A DNA stretch of 64,000 nucleotides from positions 1,884,867-1,948,866 of the forward strand of contig NZ_KB455575.1 in assembly GCF_000341735.1 (NCBI RefSeq), read 5' to 3'. This DNA comes from Methylotuvimicrobium buryatense 5G (lineage in GTDB: Bacteria; Pseudomonadota; Gammaproteobacteria; Methylococcales; Methylomonadaceae). Shown piece after piece: positions 1 through 7,833 of the stretch. The notes under the pieces are model-generated. The model was not told where the DNA came from. It saw only the letters and a list, made by a program, of their open reading frames with translations, and ran no database searches. How positions within the stretch are numbered: the first letter of the stretch is position 1; each line of letters starts with the position of its first letter. Both the position numbers and the translations under genes were made by a program.

Positions 1-234
1 CCTCTGGGGACGCAGAGCGTCCCGGGATGCATTCCCACGCAGAGCGTAGGAACGATGAAAAAACGATTATTGCCCAAATATCGGGATGTCGAACTAATGG
101 GCGCAGTTGCAGCAATGGTCATGCCGAATGACGTTGCCCGCTATGCTTACCGAAAAGGCCTATACGTACTCGCCCAAAGCGGCAACACCGTCTTGATCCG
201 CAACGACGGCAAATTTTCACCGAAAATTTGGTAA
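1..234 (+). pseudogene. 3' remnant of an unrecognised gene, 5' end lost in a repeat
   Basis: The frame ending with TAA at 232-234 is open back to base 1. From about position 58 it reads like real protein: GAVAAMVMPNDVARYAYRKG followed by a stretch around LAQSGNTVLIRND. This resembles, from memory, the C-terminal tail of widespread coiled-coil hypothetical proteins (VxxDVARYAxxxGLxVLxQSG). Bases 1-54 are the palindromic repeat 'acgcagagcgt...cccacgcagagcgtaggaacg', which also occurs elsewhere in the window. The repeat has therefore probably replaced or joined the N-terminal part. An ATG at 55 gives 59 codons, but I see no convincing ribosome site. Most likely a gene fragment, not a functional small gene. 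Confidence 0.45.
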
Positions 235-277
235 CAGCTCCATCATCCATTGTGGAAACTATCCCCAGCTGTAGGAT

Positions 278-414
278 CACTGCCGTTAAGTTAAAGCAAA
301 CCCGCGTCATTCCGCCAAGAATCGGCGGAATCCAGGGCCATGGATCACTGCCATTAAGTTAAGCCGTTCGTGGTGAGCCTGTCGAACCATGGACGGCTTA
401 ACTTAATGGCAGTG
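278..414. repeat. Family A MITE-like element (copy A1)
   Basis: The left end is CACTGCCGTTAAGTTAA and the right end CTTAACTTAATGGCAGTG. The flanks agctgtaggat (267-277) and atccgtaggat (415-425) match at 9 of 11 positions, consistent with an old 11-bp target duplication. A second copy of the left end lies inside at 346, so this is a mosaic or a nested pair. The interior carries the inverted repeat around 'cattccgcc...ggcggaat'. No coding capacity. Confidence 0.75.
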
Positions 415-479
415 ATCCGTAGGATGGGTAGCAGCGAAGCGGAAAACCATCGCTTTGTTTGGTCGCAGGTAAGATTTTA

Positions 480-560
480 GTAACGCCTGCGGGGCGGCTT
501 ATTCAACCCGCCCCAAACGTTTCGATTTGCTTTAGCCATAATCGAAACGTTTAGGACGCA
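480..560. repeat. Palindromic GC-rich repeat remnant
   Basis: Two adjacent inverted repeats, GCGGGGCGG...CCGCCCC and AAACGTTTCGATT...AATCGAAACGTTT, resemble the core of family D elements at 38010, 51302 and 52848. Only a fragment is present and its ends are not defined. Confidence 0.4.
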
Positions 561-691
561 TATATCTGCTATTTCCCAAGCTCCTGAGACTGTGAAAGTA
601 TTGGCGAATACATCGTAAAAAAATTATTCACCATGAAGAACATGAACCAAAAAGAGCAGTTGAAAGCTTCAAACTACCGTTCGCCCTGAGC

Positions 692-911
692 AAAGTAAGC
701 GCCCTTCGGTCGCATGGCGTTAGCAAGAAACAGGGGAAGGCTACCGTTGAAAGTGTATTATATATGGACCTTACCAGCAAAGACCGAATAAGCACTGGTG
801 CTAATTGCCCGTTGTCTGAGTGTGGTTTGGTGACGTCGGCGACTTTGGTGAGCTTTTGCATCCCGCTTGAGAGAATGAGCAAGACGATGTCCCCAGCTGG
901 CAAGGCTATTT
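692..911 (+). ncRNA. Candidate bridge RNA region of the IS110 element
   Basis: IS110-group elements are known to transcribe a structured guide (bridge) RNA from the non-coding DNA upstream of the recombinase gene. This 220-base stretch between the left end and the transposase has the right position and size. I did not fold it. The assignment rests on position and family knowledge only. Confidence 0.35.
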
Positions 912-938
912 ATGAACTTTCATCAGGAGTTTATGCCC

Positions 939-2264
939 ATGGCTATGCGCGTCAGCAAAGTATTGAATATTCAGTATCCCAATGCGGCCGGTATTGATAT
1001 TGGTAGCCGCAGCCACTTTGTGGCGGTTCCGGCGGATCGCGCGACAGAGTCGGTGCGGGAATTTGGTTGTTATACCGAAGATCTCAATGCGCTAGCCTTG
1101 TGGTTGCTGGACTGCGGCATTACGATAGCCGCGCTTGAATCAACAGGCGTCTATTGGATTCCGGTGTTCGAGGTTTTGGAAGCACATGGCATTCAGGTGA
1201 TGTTGGTCAATGCGCGTAGCGTTAAAAATGTCTCGGGCCGTAAATCCGATGTCCTGGATTGTCAGTGGCTCCAGCAATTGATGAGTTTTGGTTTGCTCAG
1301 TTCGGCATTTCGCCCGCCTGCGGATGTTTGCGCGTTACGTGCCGTCTCGCGCCAGCGCGACACGTTGCTGCAAGACCAAGCGCGTTGCGTACAACGCATG
1401 CAAAAAGCGCTGACACAGATGAACCTGCAATTAACCAATGTCATCACGGATATCACTGGACAAACTGGACTGAACATCATACGAGCCATTGTCGCCGGGG
1501 AGCGAAATCCTATCGAACTGGCCAAACATCGAAATTACCGCATCAAGGCAAGTGAAGTTGAAATAGCCAAGAGCTTGGAAGGAACATGGAAAGCAGAGCA
1601 TTTATTTTGCTTGTCGCAAGCCTTATCGCTTTATGACACCTATCGAGCCTTAATCGCTGAGGCAGACGCGAAGTTGGAGACCCTCATTGCTCCATTACGT
1701 CGTCAAGACGTGCAAACGGCCAAAGGCAAAACCAAGCGAGGCGGCAAGAATGCGCCCGGCTTTGATGTGCAGGAGGCTTTGAGGGAATGGGCAGGCGTTG
1801 ATTTAACCCAGATTGGTGGTATTGATGTTTGCACGGCACTTAAAGTTTTGGTGGAGTTAGGTACGGACCTATCCAAGTTTAAAACGGCCAAGCATTTTTG
1901 TTCCTGGCTGGGATTATGCCCAGGGACCCGAATCTCAGGCGGCAAACGTCTTTCAGGCGCTAGCAAACGGATACCTAACCGGGTGGCGCGTGCGCTTAAG
2001 TTAGCGGCGCAAGGATTGCATCGCAGCCAATGCGGATTAGGCGCCTATTACCGAAAAACGGCGGCTCGCTTGGGTAAAGGAAAAGCTATCACCGCCACAG
2101 CGCATAAATTAGCCCGATTAATCTATGCCATGTTAACGAAGGGCACCGAGTATGTTCAGCAATCACAAGCTGAATATGAAGCGAAATTCCATGACCGTAC
2201 CCTTAAGTATCTTCAACTAAAGGCGAAAACACTCGGATTTGACCTCGTGCCTCAAGCTGTTTGA
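939..2264 (+). CDS. IS110-family transposase (DEDD recombinase)
   Basis: The protein is about 441 aa from the ATG at 939. That ATG is preferred over in-frame ATGs at 912 and 933 because AGGAG at 925-929 lies 9 bases before it. The N-terminal DEDD domain shows GIDIGSRSHF (Asp near residue 20), LESTGVYW (Glu near 67) and KSDVLDCQWL (Asp near 104 and 107), which are the four metal-binding acidic residues. The C-terminal transposase domain contains FCSWLGLCPG and GKRLSGASKR, the region that carries the catalytic serine in this family. Length and motifs are complete, so the enzyme may be active. It would excise and insert the element by recombination guided by a bridge RNA. Confidence 0.93.
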   Translation: MAMRVSKVLNIQYPNAAGIDIGSRSHFVAVPADRATESVREFGCYTEDLNALALWLLDCGITIAALESTGVYWIPVFEVLEAHGIQVMLVNARSVKNVSGRKSDVLDCQWLQQLMSFGLLSSAFRPPADVCALRAVSRQRDTLLQDQARCVQRMQKALTQMNLQLTNVITDITGQTGLNIIRAIVAGERNPIELAKHRNYRIKASEVEIAKSLEGTWKAEHLFCLSQALSLYDTYRALIAEADAKLETLIAPLRRQDVQTAKGKTKRGGKNAPGFDVQEALREWAGVDLTQIGGIDVCTALKVLVELGTDLSKFKTAKHFCSWLGLCPGTRISGGKRLSGASKRIPNRVARALKLAAQGLHRSQCGLGAYYRKTAARLGKGKAITATAHKLARLIYAMLTKGTEYVQQSQAEYEAKFHDRTLKYLQLKAKTLGFDLVPQAV

Positions 2265-2501
2265 AGGCCTATTTAATGATTTTATTTATCCTGTAACCTA
2301 TTGATTAAGAATAACTAAATTAGCTGTTTCTTGAGAGCCCTGTCGAAGGGTGAACGGTAGTTTGAGGCTTCACCAAGCCGGTGAAAGTGTTGTAGACCCT
2401 TCAGGCTTCGACTTGGCTCAGCACGAACGGTCTACAACACTTGCCAACTGCTCTTTTTAGGATAAAAGAGGTTAAGCCCCTGAAAAGCTAGAGTTTATGA
2501 T

Positions 2502-2804
2502 ATGCGACTTACCACGCAAATGGTTAAAGTGATTGTCGATAAAGCTAAATCGATTGTAGGCGATGATGTTGCAATTTGGGTGTTTGGCTCCAGAGTCAAC
2601 GATGAATTGCGTGGAGGAGATATCGATCTGCTCATCGAAGTGAATCGTAAATTAGAGAATCGGGTGGCTGCTGCTTGCCAAATAGGCGCAAAAATCCAAA
2701 TGGTCTTAGGCGAACAGCGCCTGGATATTCTCGTTAAAGACATCGATACCGCAAATTTGCCAATACATGATGTGGCCAAGAAGCAGGGAATAAGATTATG
2801 TTGA
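2502..2804 (+). CDS. MntA-like minimal nucleotidyltransferase (antitoxin candidate)
   Basis: This is a 100-aa protein of the MNT family. The nucleotidyltransferase motif is visible as FGS (28-30) and GGDIDLLIEV (38-47), i.e. GS-x9-DxD, one residue shorter in spacing than the usual GS-x10-DxD. Its stop codon overlaps the next gene's start (2798-2804), so the two are translationally coupled. In characterised MNT/HEPN pairs, MntA AMPylates the HEPN RNase and neutralises it. Context and size fit an antitoxin. The family also includes stand-alone transferases, so the role is inferred from the partner gene. Confidence 0.8.
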   Translation: MRLTTQMVKVIVDKAKSIVGDDVAIWVFGSRVNDELRGGDIDLLIEVNRKLENRVAAACQIGAKIQMVLGEQRLDILVKDIDTANLPIHDVAKKQGIRLC

Positions 2805-3292
2805 CCGATGATAAAGTTCTTAAGCTACGGACTCTAGCGAGCATTGTATCAAAAGAATGTAAACACCTAGAACAAACTACCAGTCGGCTGTTTGCTCAAG
2901 ATGATTGGAGCTGGATTAGCCGTTTAGAGCAAGATATAGATCTCTCTGAAAGAGTCGAGGCTTTCGTCGGTCGATTCGGTCGTCTCCAAGATACCTTAGG
3001 CGATAAGTTGATTCCTTTAGTGTTGGTGATTGAAGAGGAAACCTTGGGCACTACGCTTGATAATTTGGGCCGAGCTGAACGTTTGGGCTGGTTGCCTAGC
3101 GTGGCTGATTGGTCTGAGGCGCGAGGATTAAGAAACCGAATGGTACATGAATATATGACAGATCCGGAAGAATTTCGGTTAGCGTTGGCACGCGGCAGGG
3201 ACTTAGTCCCGATGCTTCTAGAAACAGCAACTAATACTCTGTCCTTTTTGAAATCTAAAAATTACATTAGCTTCGCGCCGCAAGATACATAA
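2798..3292 (+). CDS. HepT-like HEPN protein (toxin candidate)
   Basis: The 164-aa protein is predicted mainly alpha-helical. RNRMVHEY at residues 112-119 gives R112-x4-H117-x-Y119. This is the Rx4HxY signature of HepT-type HEPN RNases, in which Arg/His are catalytic and Tyr is the AMPylation site. The gene overlaps the MNT gene by 7 bases. It is longer than minimal HepT proteins (about 115-140 aa), with extra N-terminal sequence. It is probably an RNase toxin of a type VII-like MNT/HEPN module next to the IS110 element. Confidence 0.78.
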   Translation: MLTDDKVLKLRTLASIVSKECKHLEQTTSRLFAQDDWSWISRLEQDIDLSERVEAFVGRFGRLQDTLGDKLIPLVLVIEEETLGTTLDNLGRAERLGWLPSVADWSEARGLRNRMVHEYMTDPEEFRLALARGRDLVPMLLETATNTLSFLKSKNYISFAPQDT

Positions 3293-3660
3293 CCATTGTG
3301 TATACTTCATCCTTAAATTTTAATAACGCTCATTATTGTCTGCTTCAATTGCGGTGATGATCTTTCGAAATGTCCGGACAGCCCCCGTCATTCCGCCATG
3401 GACTGGCGGAATCCAGTGCCATGGATGGCAGGCTTTTGAGGTACATTCGCTCGTCCCCAAGTTCGTTGCTTGGGAACGCAGTTCGAGAAGCTCCAGCTTC
3501 TCGAAACCGGTAATCAAGAGCTTACGTGCAAAGTTTCCCAAACCGTAGTTTGGAAAACAGCAAAGAGGATCTGAATACTTACTTTTAAAACTCTCTTGGT
3601 CACTGATTTCTTTATGCTACCTTTAAACCAGACCGCCACATTTTTCTAATAATACTAACA
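3293..3660. other. Gene-free stretch with repeat fragments
   Basis: No credible gene. Bases 3382-3440 match the interior of family A elements (cattccgccatggactggcgg and ggatggcaggctt), but without family A ends. Bases 3445-3500 hold short palindromes (gagaagctccagcttctc). The end 'ctgaatacttac' at 3560-3571 matches the right end of the element ending at 38001. The CapK-like gene starts at 3661. Confidence 0.6.
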
Positions 3661-5010
3661 ATGCATCCTTTCATATCCCGGAATATCGTATATCCCCTTC
3701 AAGAAAAACTCTTGAACCGACCGACTTTTTCCTATCTAAAAGAACTGGAAAAAACCCAATGGCTGTCCCGAGAAGAAATTGAAGCACTACAGATAAAAAA
3801 ACTACAAACGCTGCTAAAAACCGCCAAAACTCATTGCTCTTGGCATGCAAAACGAATCCACGAATCCGGCATCGATCTCGAAAACCTGACTTTTGCCGAA
3901 TTACAAAAACTCCCACCGATGTCCAAAACAGACGCCCAGCAGCATGGCGAACAAATGGCATGGCTTAATGTACCGGGCGGCATATTCCGATACACGACGG
4001 GCGGCTCGAGCGGTCAACCGCTGATCTTCCATTTCGGACGTTATCGCCAAGCGTCAGATGCCGCCGGACGCATCCGCGCCAGACGATGGTGGGGGGTCGA
4101 TGTCGGCGATCCGGAAGTCTATTTATGGGGAGCACCTGTAGAACTCAACAAAACCGATCGAATAAAAACCATACGAGATAGGCTTTTAAACCAACTAGTA
4201 TTGAACGCTTTTCAAATGTCACCAGAAATGATGTCGAATTATTTGTCGGCAATACAAAGATTCAATCCGAAATGCATTTACGGTTATGCAAGTAGCGTTG
4301 CGCTACTTGCGAAATACGCCAAAGAAACAAACCAGCATGTCGAGTTACCACAGTTGAAAGTGGTTTGCACGACCGGAGAGCCACTTTATGAGGAACAACG
4401 ACAGCTGATTTCCGAGATCTTTAACGTACCCGTCGCCAACGAATTCGGCAGCCGCGACATCGGCTTCACTGCGCATGAAAACCGCCATCATCAGATGCTG
4501 CAAATGAGCGAAAGCATCATTATTGAAATACTCGATCCTCAAGGCAACCCGGTAAAACCCGGAGAAACCGGAGAAGCAGTCATGACCGGCTTGTGCTCGG
4601 AAGCCCAACCTTTCATCCGCTACCGAACCGGCGACATGATGAAATTATCCGAAGAAACGGATAAAGACGGTCGAGGCCTGCATGTTATCGAAGAAATTTC
4701 CGGCCGCAGCACCGACTTTTTAGCCCATCGGAACGGCTCGATCGTGCATGCCCTCGCCGCAATTTATGTACTACGTGAAACTCAGGGCGTCGAACGATTC
4801 AAAATCATTCAGCATGACATCGACCGCTTTGAAATTCAGATCGTGGCCAATCCTATGTGGACCAACCAAGCGAAAACCAGCATCGATCAAAAATTCAAAT
4901 CCCGTTTCGGCGAAACATGCAGCACCGAAATAAATTTAATCGAAGAGATTCTGCCGGAAGCATCGGGAAAAATAAGACAAGTCGTCTCAAAAGTTCAAAC
5001 TGTTTTTTAA
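3661..5010 (+). CDS. CapK/PaaK-like adenylate-forming enzyme
   Basis: 449 aa. It shows the ANL (AMP-forming ligase) core: YTTGGSSGQP at 111-120 is the phosphate-binding loop, and FIRYRTGD near 318-325 carries the conserved Asp of the ribose-binding motif. The length and the N-terminal layout match the phenylacetate-CoA ligase/CapK subgroup rather than acyl-CoA synthetases. CapK-type members are common in capsule and exopolysaccharide loci, where their substrate is generally unknown. The gene starts the plus-strand arm of the polysaccharide locus. A degenerate fragment of a paralogue lies at 7557-7726. Confidence 0.85.
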   Translation: MHPFISRNIVYPLQEKLLNRPTFSYLKELEKTQWLSREEIEALQIKKLQTLLKTAKTHCSWHAKRIHESGIDLENLTFAELQKLPPMSKTDAQQHGEQMAWLNVPGGIFRYTTGGSSGQPLIFHFGRYRQASDAAGRIRARRWWGVDVGDPEVYLWGAPVELNKTDRIKTIRDRLLNQLVLNAFQMSPEMMSNYLSAIQRFNPKCIYGYASSVALLAKYAKETNQHVELPQLKVVCTTGEPLYEEQRQLISEIFNVPVANEFGSRDIGFTAHENRHHQMLQMSESIIIEILDPQGNPVKPGETGEAVMTGLCSEAQPFIRYRTGDMMKLSEETDKDGRGLHVIEEISGRSTDFLAHRNGSIVHALAAIYVLRETQGVERFKIIQHDIDRFEIQIVANPMWTNQAKTSIDQKFKSRFGETCSTEINLIEEILPEASGKIRQVVSKVQTVF

Positions 5011-5162
5011 TTTAGTACTAAAATGAAAACACATTATTTAAGACGACCGTTGTCCAATTCGCTATAAAGACGTTGCACCTACAACAAATTTCAACAACTA
5101 CTTGTGGGAGCGATCCCCAGATCGCGACTTTAGACCGACCGTTATATTTATAAGTAAAGTAT

Positions 5163-5385
5163 CACTGCCAATAAGAAATTAGTAACTATTCAGTCCCCTG
5201 GCAATTATCGTTCCCACGCTCTGCGTGGGAACGATAGGGGGGTGTAAATAATTACAGAAATTAACCCCGTCATTGCGCCAGGGAGTGGCGGAATCCAGCG
5301 CCGAGGATGGCAAGCATGGAATACATCCATGTAATCCGGATATCGGCAATCCATGCCGGCATGACAACTTAACTTAAAGGCAGTG
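5163..5385. repeat. Family A element (copy A2) with nested family E insertion
   Basis: The ends are CACTGCCAATAAG and CTTAACTTAAAGGCAGTG. The flanks aagtaaagtat (5152-5162) and aagtaaagtgt (5386-5396) match at 10 of 11 bases: an 11-bp target duplication. A 74-bp family E element with its own perfect 8-bp duplication sits inside at 5182-5255, so the E insertion is younger than the A insertion. Confidence 0.88.
5182..5255. repeat. Family E element (copy E1)
   Basis: It starts GTAACTATTCAGTCCCC and ends GGGGGTGTAAATAATTAC. It is flanked by perfect 8-bp duplications agaaatta at 5174-5181 and 5256-5263. The interior is the palindrome cgttcccacgctctgcgtgggaacg. It is nested in A2. Confidence 0.88.
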
Positions 5386-5435
5386 AAGTAAAGTGTGGAA
5401 ACAACTGTTCAATTTGAAAGAATAATAAGAAAGCG

Positions 5436-6638
5436 ATGGCAAATACACTCCAAAAACTGATCGCCCTACCCTTCAGATACAAACCCTGGCGCCCGGAACA
5501 TTTCAGCATCATTGTCGACGACCTAAAAGGTTTGAGCAAACAGCCGGTCAACTCGGACGAAGTTCATCTTAAGGCCGCAATCGATTGGTTATGCAGAGCT
5601 CAAGATCAACGCACCGGACAACCCGACCAAGGCGGCGTCTCGGCGGGTTGGAGTTTCGAAGACGGCTGGCTGCCCAGTTATCCGGAAACCAGCGGCTATA
5701 TCGTCGAAACGTTTCTGGCTGCCGAAAAAATCCTAAAACAATCGGAACTCGCCCAACGTGCACAACGCATCATAGACTGGGAACTCTCGATTCAAAACCC
5801 GGACGGCTCGTTTCCGGGCCATTTCGGCGAATCCGGCAGCAAACCCGTCATTTTTAACACCGGGCAAATCATGCACGGCATGCTTGCCGGATACCTTAAT
5901 TTCCAGCGCAACGAATGCCTCGAAGCGGCCGTCAATGCCGGCCGGTGGATGATATCGAAACAAGACGACGACGGTTGCTGGAGACAATCGGTCCATAACG
6001 ATACGCCGCATACCTACAACACCCGAGCGGCTTGGGCCTTACTGAGAACAGGCCTAATTGCCAACGAAAAGGCTTTAGTTGACGCGGCAGAAAAAAATAT
6101 CCGCTGGGCGCTTACTCAGCAAACACCATCCGGTTGGTTTAAAACGAACGCATTTACGGCCGACGGCCTACCATTTACGCACAACATCGCTTATGCTATT
6201 CGCGGCATTATGGAAAGTGGGTTACTGCTAGAGAACCAAGAAATGCTCAACGCCGCGATTAAAGCCGCTAAAGCACAAGCCGCACAACAACGGCAAGACG
6301 GTTGGTTGGCGGGTCGCTATGCCGATAACTGGCAACAGCAAGCCAATTATTGCTGCCTAACCGGTCTCGCACAAATGAGCATTATTTGGCTAAGACTGTC
6401 ACAAGCCTGCAACCTGAAAGAACTCGAACAAAATGCCGATGCAGGTATTCGATATCTAAAAGCCAATCAACCCATCACCGGCAAAAAAGATCATAGAGAC
6501 GGCGCAATAGCAGGCTCCGCGCCGATTTGGGGACGCTATTCCATGTTCGAATATCCTAACTGGGCCGCCAAATTTTTTGCGGATGCACTTATGACACGAA
6601 TCTCGGGCGAACCGATTCCCGAAACGGCCAGGAGCTAA
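5436..6638 (+). CDS. Alpha/alpha-toroid protein (prenyltransferase/squalene-oxidase-like repeats)
   Basis: 400 aa with no signal peptide. Several repeats of the terpene-cyclase/prenyltransferase-beta style are visible: AIDWLCRAQDQRTG near 45, RIIDWELSIQNPDGSFPG, GRWMISKQDDDGCW, NIRWALTQQTPSGWF and GIRYLKANQPITG. Each has an aromatic-rich helix followed by a Q-x-x-x-G-x-W turn. The fold is therefore a six-barrel toroid. The true substrate cannot be read from sequence. Polysaccharide loci of related bacteria carry such genes beside glycosyltransferases. The stop lies 4 bases before the formyltransferase gene, so the two are co-transcribed. Confidence 0.7.
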   Translation: MANTLQKLIALPFRYKPWRPEHFSIIVDDLKGLSKQPVNSDEVHLKAAIDWLCRAQDQRTGQPDQGGVSAGWSFEDGWLPSYPETSGYIVETFLAAEKILKQSELAQRAQRIIDWELSIQNPDGSFPGHFGESGSKPVIFNTGQIMHGMLAGYLNFQRNECLEAAVNAGRWMISKQDDDGCWRQSVHNDTPHTYNTRAAWALLRTGLIANEKALVDAAEKNIRWALTQQTPSGWFKTNAFTADGLPFTHNIAYAIRGIMESGLLLENQEMLNAAIKAAKAQAAQQRQDGWLAGRYADNWQQQANYCCLTGLAQMSIIWLRLSQACNLKELEQNADAGIRYLKANQPITGKKDHRDGAIAGSAPIWGRYSMFEYPNWAAKFFADALMTRISGEPIPETARS

Positions 6639-6642
6639 AGAA

Positions 6643-7452
6643 ATGTCCAATCTTTCAGTGATTATCTTATGCGGACAATCGCCGAGACACATTTACTTTG
6701 CGAACGAACTTTGCCGGCATTGCCAACCGAAGGCGATCATTCAGGAAACGGGCAGCCATCAATTTATCGGCAAAATATTTAAACTGCTCAAAGACCCTAA
6801 AAAACTTTGGCAAAAAGTCTCACGTTGGTTGCGTGACCGTAAGCGTTACAAAGGCAATCCGGAAGCCAAATACTATTTCGGCGAAAATGAGCCCAAACTA
6901 GACCGAGCGGAATTGCGTATCGAAGTCCCTTACATCAACGACGAACAGGTTCTCTCCATCGTCGACCAATATCAACCCGACGTCATCGCGGTATTCGGTA
7001 CGTCACTGATCAAAGGGCCGCTGCTGGAAAAAGGAAGGCTCGGAATTATCAACCTGCATGGCGGACTCTCTCCCGAATACCGGGGCGCCGACTGCACATT
7101 CTGGGCGCTTTACAATCAAGAGCCGGAAAAAGTCGGCTGCACGATCCATTACATCAATGCCGGCATCGATACCGGCAAATTGATTGCCCACGTTAGCCCC
7201 GAAGTCAAAGAAACCGATACCGAACTCGAGCTATTCTGGCGAGCGGTAAAAAGCAGCACTCAGGCATTTTGCGAACTTTTCGATAAACTGGAAAGCGGCG
7301 AGAAATTTGGAACGATTCAAGAAAGCAAAGGCAAGCTTTATCAAGTCAAAGACAGGCAAGGCGGTCAAGAACGTTACTTGGAACAATTGTTGGCAAACGG
7401 ATTATTGAAAAACATAGACCTAAAAGAACGAGTTACCTGGTTTAATAAATAA
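6643..7452 (+). CDS. Formyltransferase-fold protein, probable sugar N-formyltransferase
   Basis: 269 aa. The formyl-transferase catalytic triad is visible: NLHGGLSPEYRGADC gives Asn137 and His139, and GIDTGKLI gives Asp176. This matches the Asn-x-His and downstream Asp spacing of methionyl-tRNA and GAR transformylases. It lacks the usual Fmt C-terminal domain and sits in a sugar locus. N-formylation of an amino sugar from N10-formyl-tetrahydrofolate is therefore the likely reaction. The sugar substrate is not known. It could act on a product of the WecE-type pathway encoded at 27959-34769, but that is inference. Confidence 0.8.
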   Translation: MSNLSVIILCGQSPRHIYFANELCRHCQPKAIIQETGSHQFIGKIFKLLKDPKKLWQKVSRWLRDRKRYKGNPEAKYYFGENEPKLDRAELRIEVPYINDEQVLSIVDQYQPDVIAVFGTSLIKGPLLEKGRLGIINLHGGLSPEYRGADCTFWALYNQEPEKVGCTIHYINAGIDTGKLIAHVSPEVKETDTELELFWRAVKSSTQAFCELFDKLESGEKFGTIQESKGKLYQVKDRQGGQERYLEQLLANGLLKNIDLKERVTWFNK

Positions 7453-7556
7453 CCTAATAATTTACTCAAACCGAACTAACTATGTATAAAAAACCAATTC
7501 AGTAGAAACAGGGAGATAACGTACGACCGTAAGTATTTTAATACAGAAGACGGCAC

Positions 7557-7726
7557 CAAGCCACCAATATGGCCAACCGGATAAGCGCAAGACTCTAGCT
7601 TGGCGCAAATGCAGCCGAACCGGAAGACTATCTATAGTAAGCCCTCCGGTCGAACTCAACAAAACCGACCATCTCAAAACAATACGCGACTGGCTGCTTA
7701 ATCAATTACTATTCAACCCATTCTAA
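7557..7726 (+). pseudogene. Degenerate fragment of a CapK/PaaK-like gene
   Basis: Translation from 7557 reads QATNMANRISARL-stop-LGANAAEPEDYL. After a two-base frameshift it continues PPVELNKTDHLKTIRDWLLNQ to a stop at 7724-7726. This lines up with QASDAAGRIRARRWWGV, DPEVYL and APVELNKTDRIKTIRDRLLNQ in the intact gene at 3661-5010. It has in-frame stops and a frameshift and covers only about 55 residues. It is a decayed paralogue, and it points to a former duplicate of the first gene of the locus. Confidence 0.8.
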
Positions 7727-7833
7727 AAGTCGTCAAAAAAATAGAGGACTTCCATGTGCAAGGTTTTATCTATATTTTTAACAAGGCATAAAACCACCTA
7801 ACGTTCGTGAAGCCCTGGCAATCGCCCCGGCAA

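Larger units (their letters stand above)
692..2339 (+). mobile_element. IS110-family insertion sequence
   Basis: The boundaries are inferred from the interrupted target palindrome: the left target half ends at about 691 (cgccctgagc) and the right half resumes at about 2340 (ctgtcgaaggg). This gives an element of about 1.65 kb with one transposase gene. There are no clear terminal inverted repeats and no long target duplication, as expected for IS110. About 245 bp of non-coding DNA precedes the gene and about 75 bp follows it. This is the arrangement of the IS110 subgroup rather than the IS1111 subgroup. Confidence 0.7.
649..2458. repeat. Palindromic repeat interrupted by the IS110 element
   Basis: AAAAAGAGCAGTTG at 649-662 is matched by its reverse complement CAACTGCTCTTTTT at 2445-2458. 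Inside these ends lie 'caaactaccgttcgccctgag' on the left and 'ctgtcgaagggtgaacggtag' on the right. Together they rebuild the palindrome ccgttcgccctgagc/ctgtcgaagggtgaacgg, which exists intact as a related sequence near 46390-46425. The IS therefore sits in the centre of a pre-existing palindromic repeat. Confidence 0.65.

Noticed and set aside
764-997. A 77-codon frame upstream of the transposase
   Set aside because: It overlaps the non-coding leader of the IS110 element and the transposase start in another frame.
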